This document shows, in pieces, positions 46,658 through 54,288 of a stretch of 64,000 nucleotides of DNA. Within the stretch, counting starts at the first letter, position 1; each line of letters begins with the position of its first letter. The translations under genes were made by a program, and so were the position numbers. Source of the stretch: Desulfohalobiaceae bacterium S24. Lineage in GTDB: Bacteria; Desulfobacterota; Desulfovibrionia; Desulfovibrionales; Desulfothermaceae. Below the pieces are notes generated by a model that worked only from the letters and a program-made list of their open reading frames with translations, ran no database searches and was not told the DNA's origin. The stretch is taken from contig JAABTT010000005.1 in the NCBI GenBank assembly GCA_011389765.1, positions 1 through 64,000 of the forward strand, written 5' to 3'.

Positions 46658-48576
46658 TTTTCGATGCTCCAGGCCAGCCCCAGGCGTTTTAGTGTCTCCG
46701 GGGCGGGAATTCCGGTTGTTTCGTCCCAGCCGCACTGGCGGTAGTATTCGCTGCGGGCCGCCTCGAATTCCTGCTTGTCCACTTTCCAGCCCTCGGACAG
46801 TCCGCCCTTCAAGGGGGCATTGAAGAATTTTTCCGGCAGGGTGTCCTGGGCTGCGGCAATGCCTTCCCGGGCATTGAAGCGGCGCATCATGTTCAAGCGC
46901 CGCTCGCCGACCTGGAGCAGTTCTTCCATGCTCACCTCCCATCCGGTCACGGCCCGGACAAAGGCAAGGGTCTGCTCCGGACCGTAGAGCTGCCAGGTGG
47001 AGCCCCAGACAAACTGGCAGAGATTGAGACTGTCCATGAGGCTCATGAGCTGCTGGGTCTTGCGCGCGTAGCTGACTTTGGCCGCATTCAAGGCCGCCGC
47101 GGGCTGGGGATCGGCCAGTCCGAGAAAGGCCAGCCTTTCGGAAAAGTGTTCGAAGACCTCCTGCTCATATTCAGTATCGTGTTCACTGCTCTGATGATCG
47201 GCCCCAAAGGGATTGACCGCATAGATCAGAGCCATGCTTTTCTTGTGCTGGGGCATATGGGCCGGGGATTCCTGATTTTTGCAGGTGATCAGAAAGCGTT
47301 CGCCTTTGCCGAGCTGTCCGGCGGCCCGGGCAGATCCCTCGGCCAAAATCCGGCCAAAGCCTTCCCGCTTGGCGATCAGTTCCGTGAGATCAAGCATGGC
47401 CTGGGCATCCCCGAATCTGAGCTCCAGTCCCTCCGTCTCTTCCAGGGTCAACTCCCCCGCCTCGAAAGCCTCCATGGCCCAGGCAATGGTCGCACCGCAG
47501 GAGATGGTATCCAATCCGTATTTGTTGCAGAGTTCGTTGGCCTTGGCGATGGCCGGCAGATCGTCGATCCCGCAATAGGAGCCGAAAGTGGCCACCGTCT
47601 CGTATTCCGGACCGCCGTACACAGGATCCACCGGATAGGGGCCGTCTGTGATCTCCACCACCCGCTTGCACTTGACGACGCAACCGAAACAGGTGTCGAT
47701 TCCCAGACGGTTCTGTTCTCCTGTTCCGCAGCCTTTGAGGATGGTCTTGGTCATGGTGGTTCCGTCGATCTTCTGGGCTTGATCGAAAACCCCGGAACTG
47801 AAATTGTAGCTGGGCAGCCCCCCGGCGGCCTGCATCCCCAGAACCGCGCTGGCCGTGCCGTAGAGGTCCATTCCGGCCACCATGGAGTCCGGGTAGGTCT
47901 TGGCTCCCCATTTGGCCAGTTCATTGACTGTTGTTCTGTCCGCCGTCTGGGGCCTCTGCTTTCCCCTGACCACGACGGCTTTCAGGTTCTTACTGCCCAT
48001 GACCGCGCCCATGCCGGTCCGGCCGTTGGCCCGATTGCTCATACTGATCACCGCGGCGAATCTGACCTGATTTTCGCCGCCGGGTCCAATCTGAAGAATT
48101 TTGACTTTTTCGTCTCCAAGTTCTTCTTTGATCTGTTGTTCGGCATCTCCGGTGATTTGGCCCCAGAGGTGACCGGCGTCTTTGATTTCCGCTTCGCCGT
48201 CATGGATCCAGAGATAGACCGGGGCCGAAGCCCGACCCTTGATGATCACTGCGTCAAACCCGCTGAATTTCAGTTCCGCCGGCCAATAGCCGCCGGATTG
48301 AGAATCGCCGACTGCGCCTGTCAGCGGAGATTTGGCGCTGATGGTGATGCGGCTCTGGCCGGATACCGGCAGACCGGTGGTCACTCCGGCGCTGATGGCC
48401 AGGATGTTGCCCGGATCAAAGGCATCCAGCCCGGGGGCCATGTCCCGGAGCAGGTAGTAGAGGTTCAGGCCGCTGCCCCCCATGTATTTTCGATAAAAGG
48501 CTTCATCAGGGCTCTCCACTGTGGTGGTTCTGTCAAAGAGATTGACGTGCAAAATTTTTCCCATATAGCCGGCCAT
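46654..48576 (-). CDS. Tungsten-type aldehyde:ferredoxin oxidoreductase family protein
   Basis: The 640-residue protein is full length for the AOR family. The 4Fe-4S ligands appear as CFGCVVKC near 294-301 and a distant Cys in LCQFVWG near 519, and the N-terminal domain has GGSGLNLYYLL and SGQSRITISAKSPLTG. AORs oxidise aldehydes to carboxylates, reducing ferredoxin, with a W- or Mo-bis-pterin. Within this operon it could oxidise an aldehyde made by the Fe-alcohol dehydrogenase. It is coupled to the ubiquitin-like carrier by a 4-base overlap, and the hydroxyacid dehydrogenase gene lies 15 bases upstream. Confidence 0.9.
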   Translation of the reverse strand: MAGYMGKILHVNLFDRTTTVESPDEAFYRKYMGGSGLNLYYLLRDMAPGLDAFDPGNILAISAGVTTGLPVSGQSRITISAKSPLTGAVGDSQSGGYWPAELKFSGFDAVIIKGRASAPVYLWIHDGEAEIKDAGHLWGQITGDAEQQIKEELGDEKVKILQIGPGGENQVRFAAVISMSNRANGRTGMGAVMGSKNLKAVVVRGKQRPQTADRTTVNELAKWGAKTYPDSMVAGMDLYGTASAVLGMQAAGGLPSYNFSSGVFDQAQKIDGTTMTKTILKGCGTGEQNRLGIDTCFGCVVKCKRVVEITDGPYPVDPVYGGPEYETVATFGSYCGIDDLPAIAKANELCNKYGLDTISCGATIAWAMEAFEAGELTLEETEGLELRFGDAQAMLDLTELIAKREGFGRILAEGSARAAGQLGKGERFLITCKNQESPAHMPQHKKSMALIYAVNPFGADHQSSEHDTEYEQEVFEHFSERLAFLGLADPQPAAALNAAKVSYARKTQQLMSLMDSLNLCQFVWGSTWQLYGPEQTLAFVRAVTGWEVSMEELLQVGERRLNMMRRFNAREGIAAAQDTLPEKFFNAPLKGGLSEGWKVDKQEFEAARSEYYRQCGWDETTGIPAPETLKRLGLAWSIEK

Positions 48577-48591
48577 ACAGACTCCTTTGTT

Positions 48592-49572
48592 TCAGGTTTT
48601 GCTCGTGTCGACCGGACAGCGATCCGTCCATTTGACCTCATAGCCCGGTTCCTCAGGCTCCTCATCCACGAGTTCCGCCGGGAAGCCGGAGGCCAGGAGT
48701 TCGCAGCCGCAGGCCTGTTCAAGCCGTTTGACGATATTCGGGGAGAAGCAGCGCTCGCCGTAACAGGTCTGGCCGTCGGCAAAGATCCTCTGGACGAGCG
48801 GGCCGATTTCCAGGGGAACGGCCAGGGATTCGGCCAGGGCGTTGAACAGGCTCATGTCCTTGAGCACCAAGTCCATGGTAAAATTCACATCGCGGCTGCC
48901 GTTTAAGATGAGCTGACTTTCGGTCTCGTGCACAAAGGAATTGCCGGATGAGATCCGAATCGCTTCGTAGGTCGTGTTCATATCCATACCTGCTTTTTTG
49001 GCGGTCATCAAGGCCTCGCTGAGGCCCACCAGATGGACCGAGGCCAGGTAGTTGGTGACCACCTTCAGGATGGAGGCCGATCCAAGGTACCCGGTGTGCA
49101 AAATGCGCCGCCCCATGGACCTCAAGACCGGAAAGACAGCCTCAAAGGTTTCCCGGTCGCAGCCTGCGAAAATGGAAATATTCCCGGTAGCCGCCCGGTG
49201 GCAGCCGCCGGAAACAGGACAGTCAACCGGGTGTCCTCCGGCGGCTGTGATTAGAGACCCCAGTCTCCGGATTTCAGCGGCATCCGTGGTGCTCATTTCC
49301 AGCCAGTAGCTGCCGGTTCTCAGGCCGGCCAGGATGCCGTCCGGCGCTTCCAGGACCGCGGCCGAAACAGTGGGATTGGGCAGACAGGTGATGAGCAGGT
49401 CGCACTCTTGGGCCATGGCCCGGGGCGTTTCCGCCCATAAAGCCCCTCGATCCAGGAGCGGCTGAGCCGATGACTGATTCAGGTCCAGGATGGTGAGTGA
49501 AAAGCCATTCCGCAAAAGACTGCCGGCCAACTTGGCCCCGACATTCCCCAGTCCGATAAAGCCGATGTTCAT
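48592..49572 (-). CDS. NAD(P)-dependent beta-hydroxyacid dehydrogenase (3-hydroxyisobutyrate type)
   Basis: The 326-residue protein has an N-terminal GFIGLGNVGAKLA Rossmann motif, the substrate-binding PVSGGCHRAATGN near 121 and the catalytic Lys in SASILKVVTNYL near 172. Family members oxidise 3-hydroxyisobutyrate, tartronate semialdehyde and similar beta-hydroxyacids. The C-terminus is about 30 residues longer than usual (EEPEEPGYEVKW). It sits between the enolase-superfamily enzyme and the AOR in one operon, consistent with a multi-step oxidation of a hydroxylated acid. AAAAGGAGAAG precedes the ATG. Confidence 0.88.
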   Translation of the reverse strand: MNIGFIGLGNVGAKLAGSLLRNGFSLTILDLNQSSAQPLLDRGALWAETPRAMAQECDLLITCLPNPTVSAAVLEAPDGILAGLRTGSYWLEMSTTDAAEIRRLGSLITAAGGHPVDCPVSGGCHRAATGNISIFAGCDRETFEAVFPVLRSMGRRILHTGYLGSASILKVVTNYLASVHLVGLSEALMTAKKAGMDMNTTYEAIRISSGNSFVHETESQLILNGSRDVNFTMDLVLKDMSLFNALAESLAVPLEIGPLVQRIFADGQTCYGERCFSPNIVKRLEQACGCELLASGFPAELVDEEPEEPGYEVKWTDRCPVDTSKT

Positions 49573-49650
49573 GAGCTCTTCTCCTTTTCAAGGTATGAGA
49601 AGCTGAAGTTTGTGATGATCGAACATTCAATCCGGCTTGCTTATTTGAAA

Positions 49651-49730
49651 AAAAGTTGTTGGTTTTATTTCAGGTAAGCAGTTTGTATTATTTTTTTCAC
49701 ACGCATAAATCCAAAATCCAGAATTCTTTA
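49651..49730. repeat. ~80-bp dispersed leader repeat, copy A
   Basis: Shares AAAGTTGTTGGTTTT, a central CAGGTAAGCAGT..TATT and ATAAATCCAAAATCC with copies at 52293 and 54144. It overlaps the end of the enolase-superfamily gene by three bases. Confidence 0.6.
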
Positions 49731-50912
49731 GATCGGCTCTGGGTGCATCTCCAGATGAAGCTTCTCCCCGGTATAGGGATGCTCGGCAGCAACGGCTTCG
49801 TTGAGTTCAACTCCGAGTCCGGGTTCGCTCGGCGGAATAATATAGCCGTTTTCCCAGGTGATCGGTTTTTTGAGGAGGTCGGCCTGGAAACCCCGCCAGG
49901 TCTCGATACTCTCCTGGATCAGAAAATTGGGGGTGCAGGCGTCCAGCTGGATGCAGGCTGCCCCGGAGATGGGACCATTGTAAAGGTGCGGGGCGATCTG
50001 GCAGTAATGGGCTTCAGCCATGCCGGCGATTTTTTTGGCTTCCAGGATGCCGCCGACCCGGCCCAGGTTCATTTGGAGGATGGACGCGGCCTGCTCGCGC
50101 AAAAGTCCTGCAAACTGGTATTTTGAGGCCAGCCGCTCTCCGGTGGCAATGGGAATGGAGGACCCCCGGGCCACTTTGGCCATTTCCTGCACGTTTTCCG
50201 GGGGCACGGGTTCTTCGAACCAGAGGGGATCATAGGGAGCCAGGCGCCTGGAGAGGCGGAGGGCGCCGGAGGCAGTCATCTGGCCATGGGTGCCGAAGAG
50301 CAGGTCACAGCGGCTGCCCACGGCTTCCCGGATGGTTTTAATGAATTTTTCGGCGGTTTCCAGGGCTTCCAGCGAGAGCTGCCGGGGATCATATGCGGAA
50401 TAGGGCCCTGCCGGATCGAATTTCACGGCGGTGAAGCCCTGCTCAACATATTTCAGAGCCTTGGCTGCAGCCAGGTCCGGATTGGTGTATACATTGTCCG
50501 CCTGGTCGCCATCCGGATAGATATAGGTATAGCTGCGCAGCTTTTCATGCACCCGGCCGCCCAGGAGCTCATAAATCGGTTTGTTCAGCTCCTTGCCCAC
50601 GATATCCCAGCAGGCGGTTTCCAGGCCGCTGAGAATGGCCATGAGCGAGAGGTCGGATCGCTGGGTATAGCCCCTGGAATAGACCTGCCGCCAGAGATTT
50701 TCAATCTTGAAGGGGTCTTCCCCGATCACATGCCGTTCACAGACATCGGCGATCATAGACTCGACCACTGTGGGGTGAAACGGTGGGGCGTAGACTTCGC
50801 CGAAGCCGGTAACATTGGAATCAGTGTTCAGTTTGACGAAAATCCAGTAGGGCCCGCCGAAATGAGGCGGGGGGTTGCCGACGACATAGGTTTTAAATCC
50901 CTGAATTTTCAT
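49728..50912 (-). CDS. Enolase-superfamily (mandelate racemase/muconate lactonizing type) enzyme
   Basis: The 394-residue protein has the MR_MLE capping domain (about 1-125) and barrel. The metal-binding Glu residues are in WFEEPVP (near 224) and ATGERLA (near 250), and a catalytic His lies in IAPHLYNGP (near 300), as in acid-sugar dehydratases. The first metal ligand site, normally Asp in a DFHG-like motif, reads FGTHGQ, so Asp appears to be Gly. The family abstracts the alpha proton of carboxylates, giving dehydration or epimerisation; a betaine epimerase is also possible. GGAGG precedes the ATG at 50912; a longer start at 50945 is less likely. Confidence 0.85.
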   Translation of the reverse strand: MKIQGFKTYVVGNPPPHFGGPYWIFVKLNTDSNVTGFGEVYAPPFHPTVVESMIADVCERHVIGEDPFKIENLWRQVYSRGYTQRSDLSLMAILSGLETACWDIVGKELNKPIYELLGGRVHEKLRSYTYIYPDGDQADNVYTNPDLAAAKALKYVEQGFTAVKFDPAGPYSAYDPRQLSLEALETAEKFIKTIREAVGSRCDLLFGTHGQMTASGALRLSRRLAPYDPLWFEEPVPPENVQEMAKVARGSSIPIATGERLASKYQFAGLLREQAASILQMNLGRVGGILEAKKIAGMAEAHYCQIAPHLYNGPISGAACIQLDACTPNFLIQESIETWRGFQADLLKKPITWENGYIIPPSEPGLGVELNEAVAAEHPYTGEKLHLEMHPEPI

Positions 50913-51012
50913 GGCGTTCCTCCGTATCTGTTTTTTTGCAGACAAAAAAACAGATATGCTGCTAGAATTAATCTCCTGTTTGAACTTTTTCCAGGCCTCT
51001 ATAGTCCCGGCC

Positions 51013-52197
51013 TCAATAGGCCTGGAAAAAAAGTTCGGTCAGGATCTCTTCGCTGACCGGCCGGGGGTTGGACATCCAGTTCAGATCGGCATGGGCGGCC
51101 TTGCCCAGAGGGCCGATCTGCTCTTGTGTAACTCCGGCCTCGCTGAGGCGGGGCGGCAGACCGGTGTCCTGGGATAAGAGGCGAACCGCTTCCACAGCCC
51201 CAAGGGCTCGCTGCCGGAGGGTATCGGCCTGCTGATAGGGTCCGTCCAGGGCTTTGCCGATCCGGGCGTAGCGTTCCAGGGCGCCGGGGAGGCTGTATTC
51301 CATTTGATAGGGGAGCATCAGGGCATTGGCCAAGCCGTGCTGGACGTTCGCCAGGCTGGAAAGGGGATGGGCCAGGGAATGACAGGCGCCGAGTTGTTTG
51401 GCGGCGATGCCGATGCCCCCGATGAGGGAGGCAAGCATGAGGTCGGCCCTGGCCTGTTCATTGTCCCCCTGAGCCACGGCAATGCGCAGGCTCTTTCCGA
51501 TAAGCTCAATGCCGGAGAGGATCATGGGGTCGAGCATGGGGTGGTCATTGGTGGATACATAGGCTTCAATACAGTGGGACAGGGCGTCCATGCCGGTGGC
51601 CGCGGTCAGAAAGGGCGGCAGGGTCAGCGTCAGGGCCGGATCGGCCAGGGCCACAGTGGGAATGAGATCCTGGTTGCCGATGCCGGTTTTGACCTGGTTT
51701 TCCAAATCCGTGATCAGGCTCCAGGGCGTGGCTTCACTCCCGGTCCCGGCGGTGGTGGGAACGGCGATCATGGGGGGCATCTTCCTGGCCGCGGGCAAGG
51801 GTCGATTGCTCTTGCGGGAAGACAAATAGTCGCCGATCCGGACGCCGGCAGGTTCAGCAGTCAGAACACGGACGGCTTTGGCCGTATCCAGGGCGCTGCC
51901 GCCGCCGATGCCTACAATGCAATCGGCTCCGCTGTCTCGATAGGCCGCCCCGGCCGCGTCAATGGAATCCGTATCCGGGTTGGGCACCACCGTGTCGTAG
52001 CAGACATATTGCCGGGAAAAAGCCTCCAGAGATTCGGTGATGGGTTCTAAGAGGCCTGCGGCTTGAGTGCCGGGGTCGACAACAATAAAGGTCCGGGTGA
52101 CGCCCAGGTTTTGTGCTTCCTGCCCGACCAGACCGGCTGCCCCGTATCCGGAATGGATCCGATCGGGCCAGGAGGAGCTCGCTAAACATCCAGTCAT
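51013..52197 (-). CDS. Iron-containing (group III) alcohol dehydrogenase
   Basis: The 394-residue protein has the NAD-binding GIGGGSALDTAKAV near 90 and the metal-binding stretch: Asp/His in DALSHCIEAYVS (near 196) and His in CHSLAHPLSSLANVQHG (near 263-280). These enzymes oxidise or reduce primary alcohols and aldehydes with NAD. It heads the minus-strand operon that continues with the enolase-family enzyme, hydroxyacid dehydrogenase, AOR, sulfur carrier and MttB. AAAGGAAA precedes the ATG at 52197; an earlier ATG at 52242 is less well supported. A sigma-54 element lies about 205 bases upstream. Confidence 0.9.
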   Translation of the reverse strand: MTGCLASSSWPDRIHSGYGAAGLVGQEAQNLGVTRTFIVVDPGTQAAGLLEPITESLEAFSRQYVCYDTVVPNPDTDSIDAAGAAYRDSGADCIVGIGGGSALDTAKAVRVLTAEPAGVRIGDYLSSRKSNRPLPAARKMPPMIAVPTTAGTGSEATPWSLITDLENQVKTGIGNQDLIPTVALADPALTLTLPPFLTAATGMDALSHCIEAYVSTNDHPMLDPMILSGIELIGKSLRIAVAQGDNEQARADLMLASLIGGIGIAAKQLGACHSLAHPLSSLANVQHGLANALMLPYQMEYSLPGALERYARIGKALDGPYQQADTLRQRALGAVEAVRLLSQDTGLPPRLSEAGVTQEQIGPLGKAAHADLNWMSNPRPVSEEILTELFFQAY

Positions 52198-52292
52198 GAT
52201 TTTTCCTTTGGGTTTCTGTGAAAGAGGCAGGATGCTACACATTGGGTGAAAGGAATGTCAAATGTGTTTTAGCTCCATACCAGCCGGTAAGG

Positions 52293-52373
52293 GGAAATTA
52301 TTAGTTGTATATCGGCTAACCGGTTCGTATTCTTTGTCTCAACAATCGTAAATCCAAAATTTAAAATTCTAGA
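52293..52373. repeat. ~80-bp dispersed leader repeat, copy B
   Basis: Shares TATTCTTTGTCT.AACAATCGTAAATC with copy C (54144-54224), plus an upstream TTATTAGTT..CTAACC..TTCG section. It lies in the predicted 5' leader of the ADH operon, in the divergent gap of 317 bases (52198-52514) that otherwise holds the two promoters listed here. Confidence 0.7.
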
Positions 52374-52402
52374 GAAGATGCCTGTCCGACTGGAGAGCTT
52401 CT

Positions 52403-52418
52403 AGCAAATTTCATACCA
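52403..52418 (-). promoter_or_regulatory. Sigma-54 (-24/-12) promoter for the ADH-to-MttB operon
   Basis: On the minus strand the 16-mer TGGTATGAAATTTGCT matches TGGCACGNNNNTTGCW at all invariant positions (GG and GC 12 bases apart), with two T-for-C changes. The predicted start is near 52391, leaving a leader of about 195 bases. Confidence 0.55.
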
Positions 52419-52441
52419 GAACCGGCTGCGTTTAGACAGGC

Positions 52442-52470
52442 TTGACCTGTGGCAATTTCCAGGGTAGACT
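52442..52470 (+). promoter_or_regulatory. Candidate sigma-70 promoter for the sigma-54 activator gene
   Basis: TTGACC, 17-base spacer, TAGACT, about 45 bases before the activator's ATG. It overlaps an ACAGG..CCTGT inverted repeat (52435-52450 region) that could be an operator. Confidence 0.45.
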
Positions 52471-52514
52471 GATGCAAAAATGACTCATTATAACGAGGGT
52501 ATGAAGTAGCAATT

Positions 52515-53939
52515 ATGCACATGGAACAGAACATGCTCCAGAAACAATTCGATTCCATTTTTCATTTTACCAACTACGGGATCTGGATCATGGATGGGCA
52601 GGGCGTGGTCTTGCGGGTGAATGAAGCCGCAGAGCAGCTCATCGATGTGAAATCAAAAAATATTATCGGTAAAAATATCAAAGAATTAGAGCGAAAAGGC
52701 ATCATTGACCAGGCCCTGACGCCGCAAATTCTGTCGAGCCGGAGTCCGGCGACCCGACTCATCCACCTTTTAAAAACCAAAAAGCAGATCCTTTCGACGG
52801 GAATTCCGGTTTTTGACGAGCAGGGACGGATCGCTCTCGTGGTAGTCAATGAATATGACATCACCACCCTGAATTCCCTTAAGGAGCAGCTTGAACAATT
52901 GCAGAATGTGGCCCAGAAATACCAGGACGAATTGTCCAATATTCATCTGGCGGATCTCAAAGAGCACGGCATCGTCTCCGAGAGCATGGAGATGCGCCAA
53001 CTGCTCAATGCCTCCCTGAAGCTGGCCCGCCTGGATGTTTCCAATATCCTCATCACCGGGGAATCCGGAACCGGAAAAGGACTGGTGGCCCAGTTCGTCC
53101 ATGACAGCGGCAAACGCAAGGAAAAGCCTTTTGTTCAAGTCAATTGTGCGGCTTTGCCGGAAAGTCTTTTGGAAGCCGAGTTATTCGGATATGAAAAAGG
53201 GGCCTTTACCGGCGCCACCAGAGGGAAAATCGGGTTTTTTGAAATGGCCCAGGACGGAACGATCCTCCTTGATGAAATCGGAGAACTCCCGTTTTCAGTT
53301 CAGGCCAAGCTCTTGAAGTGCCTTGAAGATCACCAGGTCATGCATATTGGCGGCATCAAGCCCATACCCATCAACTGTACGATTATTGCCGCGACCAACA
53401 GAGACCTTCACGCGAGGGTTGAAGACAAGGCCTTCAGGCCGGATCTTTATCACCGGCTGAACGCCTTCAGCGTCAAGGTTCCGTCGCTCCGGGAACGTCC
53501 CGAGGATATCATCGCCCTGGTCAACGCCTATCTCTATAAATACAATACCGAATACAGCATGAATAAACGCATATCCCTGCGCGGCATGAATCTGCTCCTG
53601 GATTACGAATTCCCCGGCAATGTTCGGGAACTCAAGAATATTCTTCGCCAGCTCGTGGTCATGACCGAAGAGGACCTCTTAGACGGTGCCATCAGGGAGA
53701 AGGTACAAAAACAGAGCACAAAGCAGACAGCAGTGTCCGGTGTTGGAGGCTCCGAGGGTATGAATCTGACAAAGCAGATTGAATCATTTGAGAGATCGAT
53801 TTTGATTCGATCCATGAAAAAGTGCAAAAGCACTCGGAAGATCGCGGCGCATCTTAAGATAAGCCAATCCATGGTGGCCAGGAAACTCAAAAAACACGGA
53901 CTTTCAACCCATTCGAATCCGACCGGAAAAGAAAGGTGA
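52515..53939 (+). CDS. Sigma-54-dependent activator with PAS domain, central to the amine cluster
   Basis: The 474-residue activator has one PAS domain (about 10-120), a short coiled coil, an AAA+ domain with GESGTGKG near 182, the sigma-54 loop GAFTGAT near 230 and Walker B LLDEIGE. A C-terminal Fis/TyrR-like helix-turn-helix (STRKIAAHLKISQSMVARKL) is near 435-455. It lacks a receiver, so the PAS domain probably senses a ligand. Its place between the two divergent catabolic transcription units, each with a -24/-12 element, makes it the likely activator of both. The second Met (52521) is an alternative start. Confidence 0.92.
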   Translation: MHMEQNMLQKQFDSIFHFTNYGIWIMDGQGVVLRVNEAAEQLIDVKSKNIIGKNIKELERKGIIDQALTPQILSSRSPATRLIHLLKTKKQILSTGIPVFDEQGRIALVVVNEYDITTLNSLKEQLEQLQNVAQKYQDELSNIHLADLKEHGIVSESMEMRQLLNASLKLARLDVSNILITGESGTGKGLVAQFVHDSGKRKEKPFVQVNCAALPESLLEAELFGYEKGAFTGATRGKIGFFEMAQDGTILLDEIGELPFSVQAKLLKCLEDHQVMHIGGIKPIPINCTIIAATNRDLHARVEDKAFRPDLYHRLNAFSVKVPSLRERPEDIIALVNAYLYKYNTEYSMNKRISLRGMNLLLDYEFPGNVRELKNILRQLVVMTEEDLLDGAIREKVQKQSTKQTAVSGVGGSEGMNLTKQIESFERSILIRSMKKCKSTRKIAAHLKISQSMVARKLKKHGLSTHSNPTGKER

Positions 53940-53947
53940 AAATGTAG

Positions 53948-53973
53948 AAATGAGTTGAAAGCAACTCATTTTT
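53948..53973 (+). terminator. Hairpin with T-run after the activator gene
   Basis: AAATGAGTTG and CAACTCATTT form a perfect 10-bp stem with an AAAG loop, ending in TTTTT nine bases after the activator stop. It is A/T-rich for a terminator; it could also be a binding site for the activator. It opens the 349-base gap before the dehydrogenase gene. Confidence 0.55.
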
Positions 53974-54025
53974 CTGTAATAATATCAGATTATTTTCGTG
54001 ACAGATCCCTTCTTTTCAGATTTTT

Positions 54026-54051
54026 GATTCGAATTTGACTCGATTTGAATC
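54026..54051. promoter_or_regulatory. Imperfect inverted repeat, possible enhancer site
   Basis: GATTCGAAT and ATTTGAATC are inverted with one mismatch around an 8-base spacer, 65 bases upstream of the -24 element. Position and symmetry suit a sigma-54 activator binding site; no second copy was found at the ADH side. Confidence 0.35.
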
Positions 54052-54114
54052 TTTTTTTGGCGGTCCTACTTCCCAAGATTTCGGAATCATACTAAAAAAT
54101 AGAATGTTCTGTTC

Positions 54115-54130
54115 TGGCCCGGTATTTGCT
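54115..54130 (+). promoter_or_regulatory. Sigma-54 (-24/-12) promoter for the dehydrogenase/MttB unit
   Basis: TGGCCCGGTATTTGCT differs from TGGCACGNNNNTTGCW at one position, with GG and GC correctly 12 bases apart. The start should be near 54141, so copy C of the ~80-bp repeat forms most of the leader. Confidence 0.7.
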
Positions 54131-54143
54131 ATTTCCTTTAAAA

Positions 54144-54224
54144 TAAAGTTATTGGTTTTGTCTCAGATAACCAGCTCTTATTCTTTGTCTTAACAATCGT
54201 AAATCGCAAATCCAAAATCCTATA
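54144..54224. repeat. ~80-bp dispersed leader repeat, copy C
   Basis: Reads AAGTTATTGGTTTTGTCT, then ATTCTTTGTCTTAACAATCG, then short AAATCGCAAATCC units. It lies between the sigma-54 promoter and the dehydrogenase ATG. Confidence 0.7.
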
Positions 54225-54288
54225 TTTCCCGTATGCTTGCAGTGCTGAATTGCAGCAATCTTTAAATTTTTAGCTTTGGAGGGTTCTG

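Noticed and set aside
47146-48906. Long open frame antisense to the aldehyde oxidoreductase and hydroxyacid dehydrogenase
   Set aside because: It mirrors the GC-rich third codon positions of the real genes and shows no protein-like motifs.
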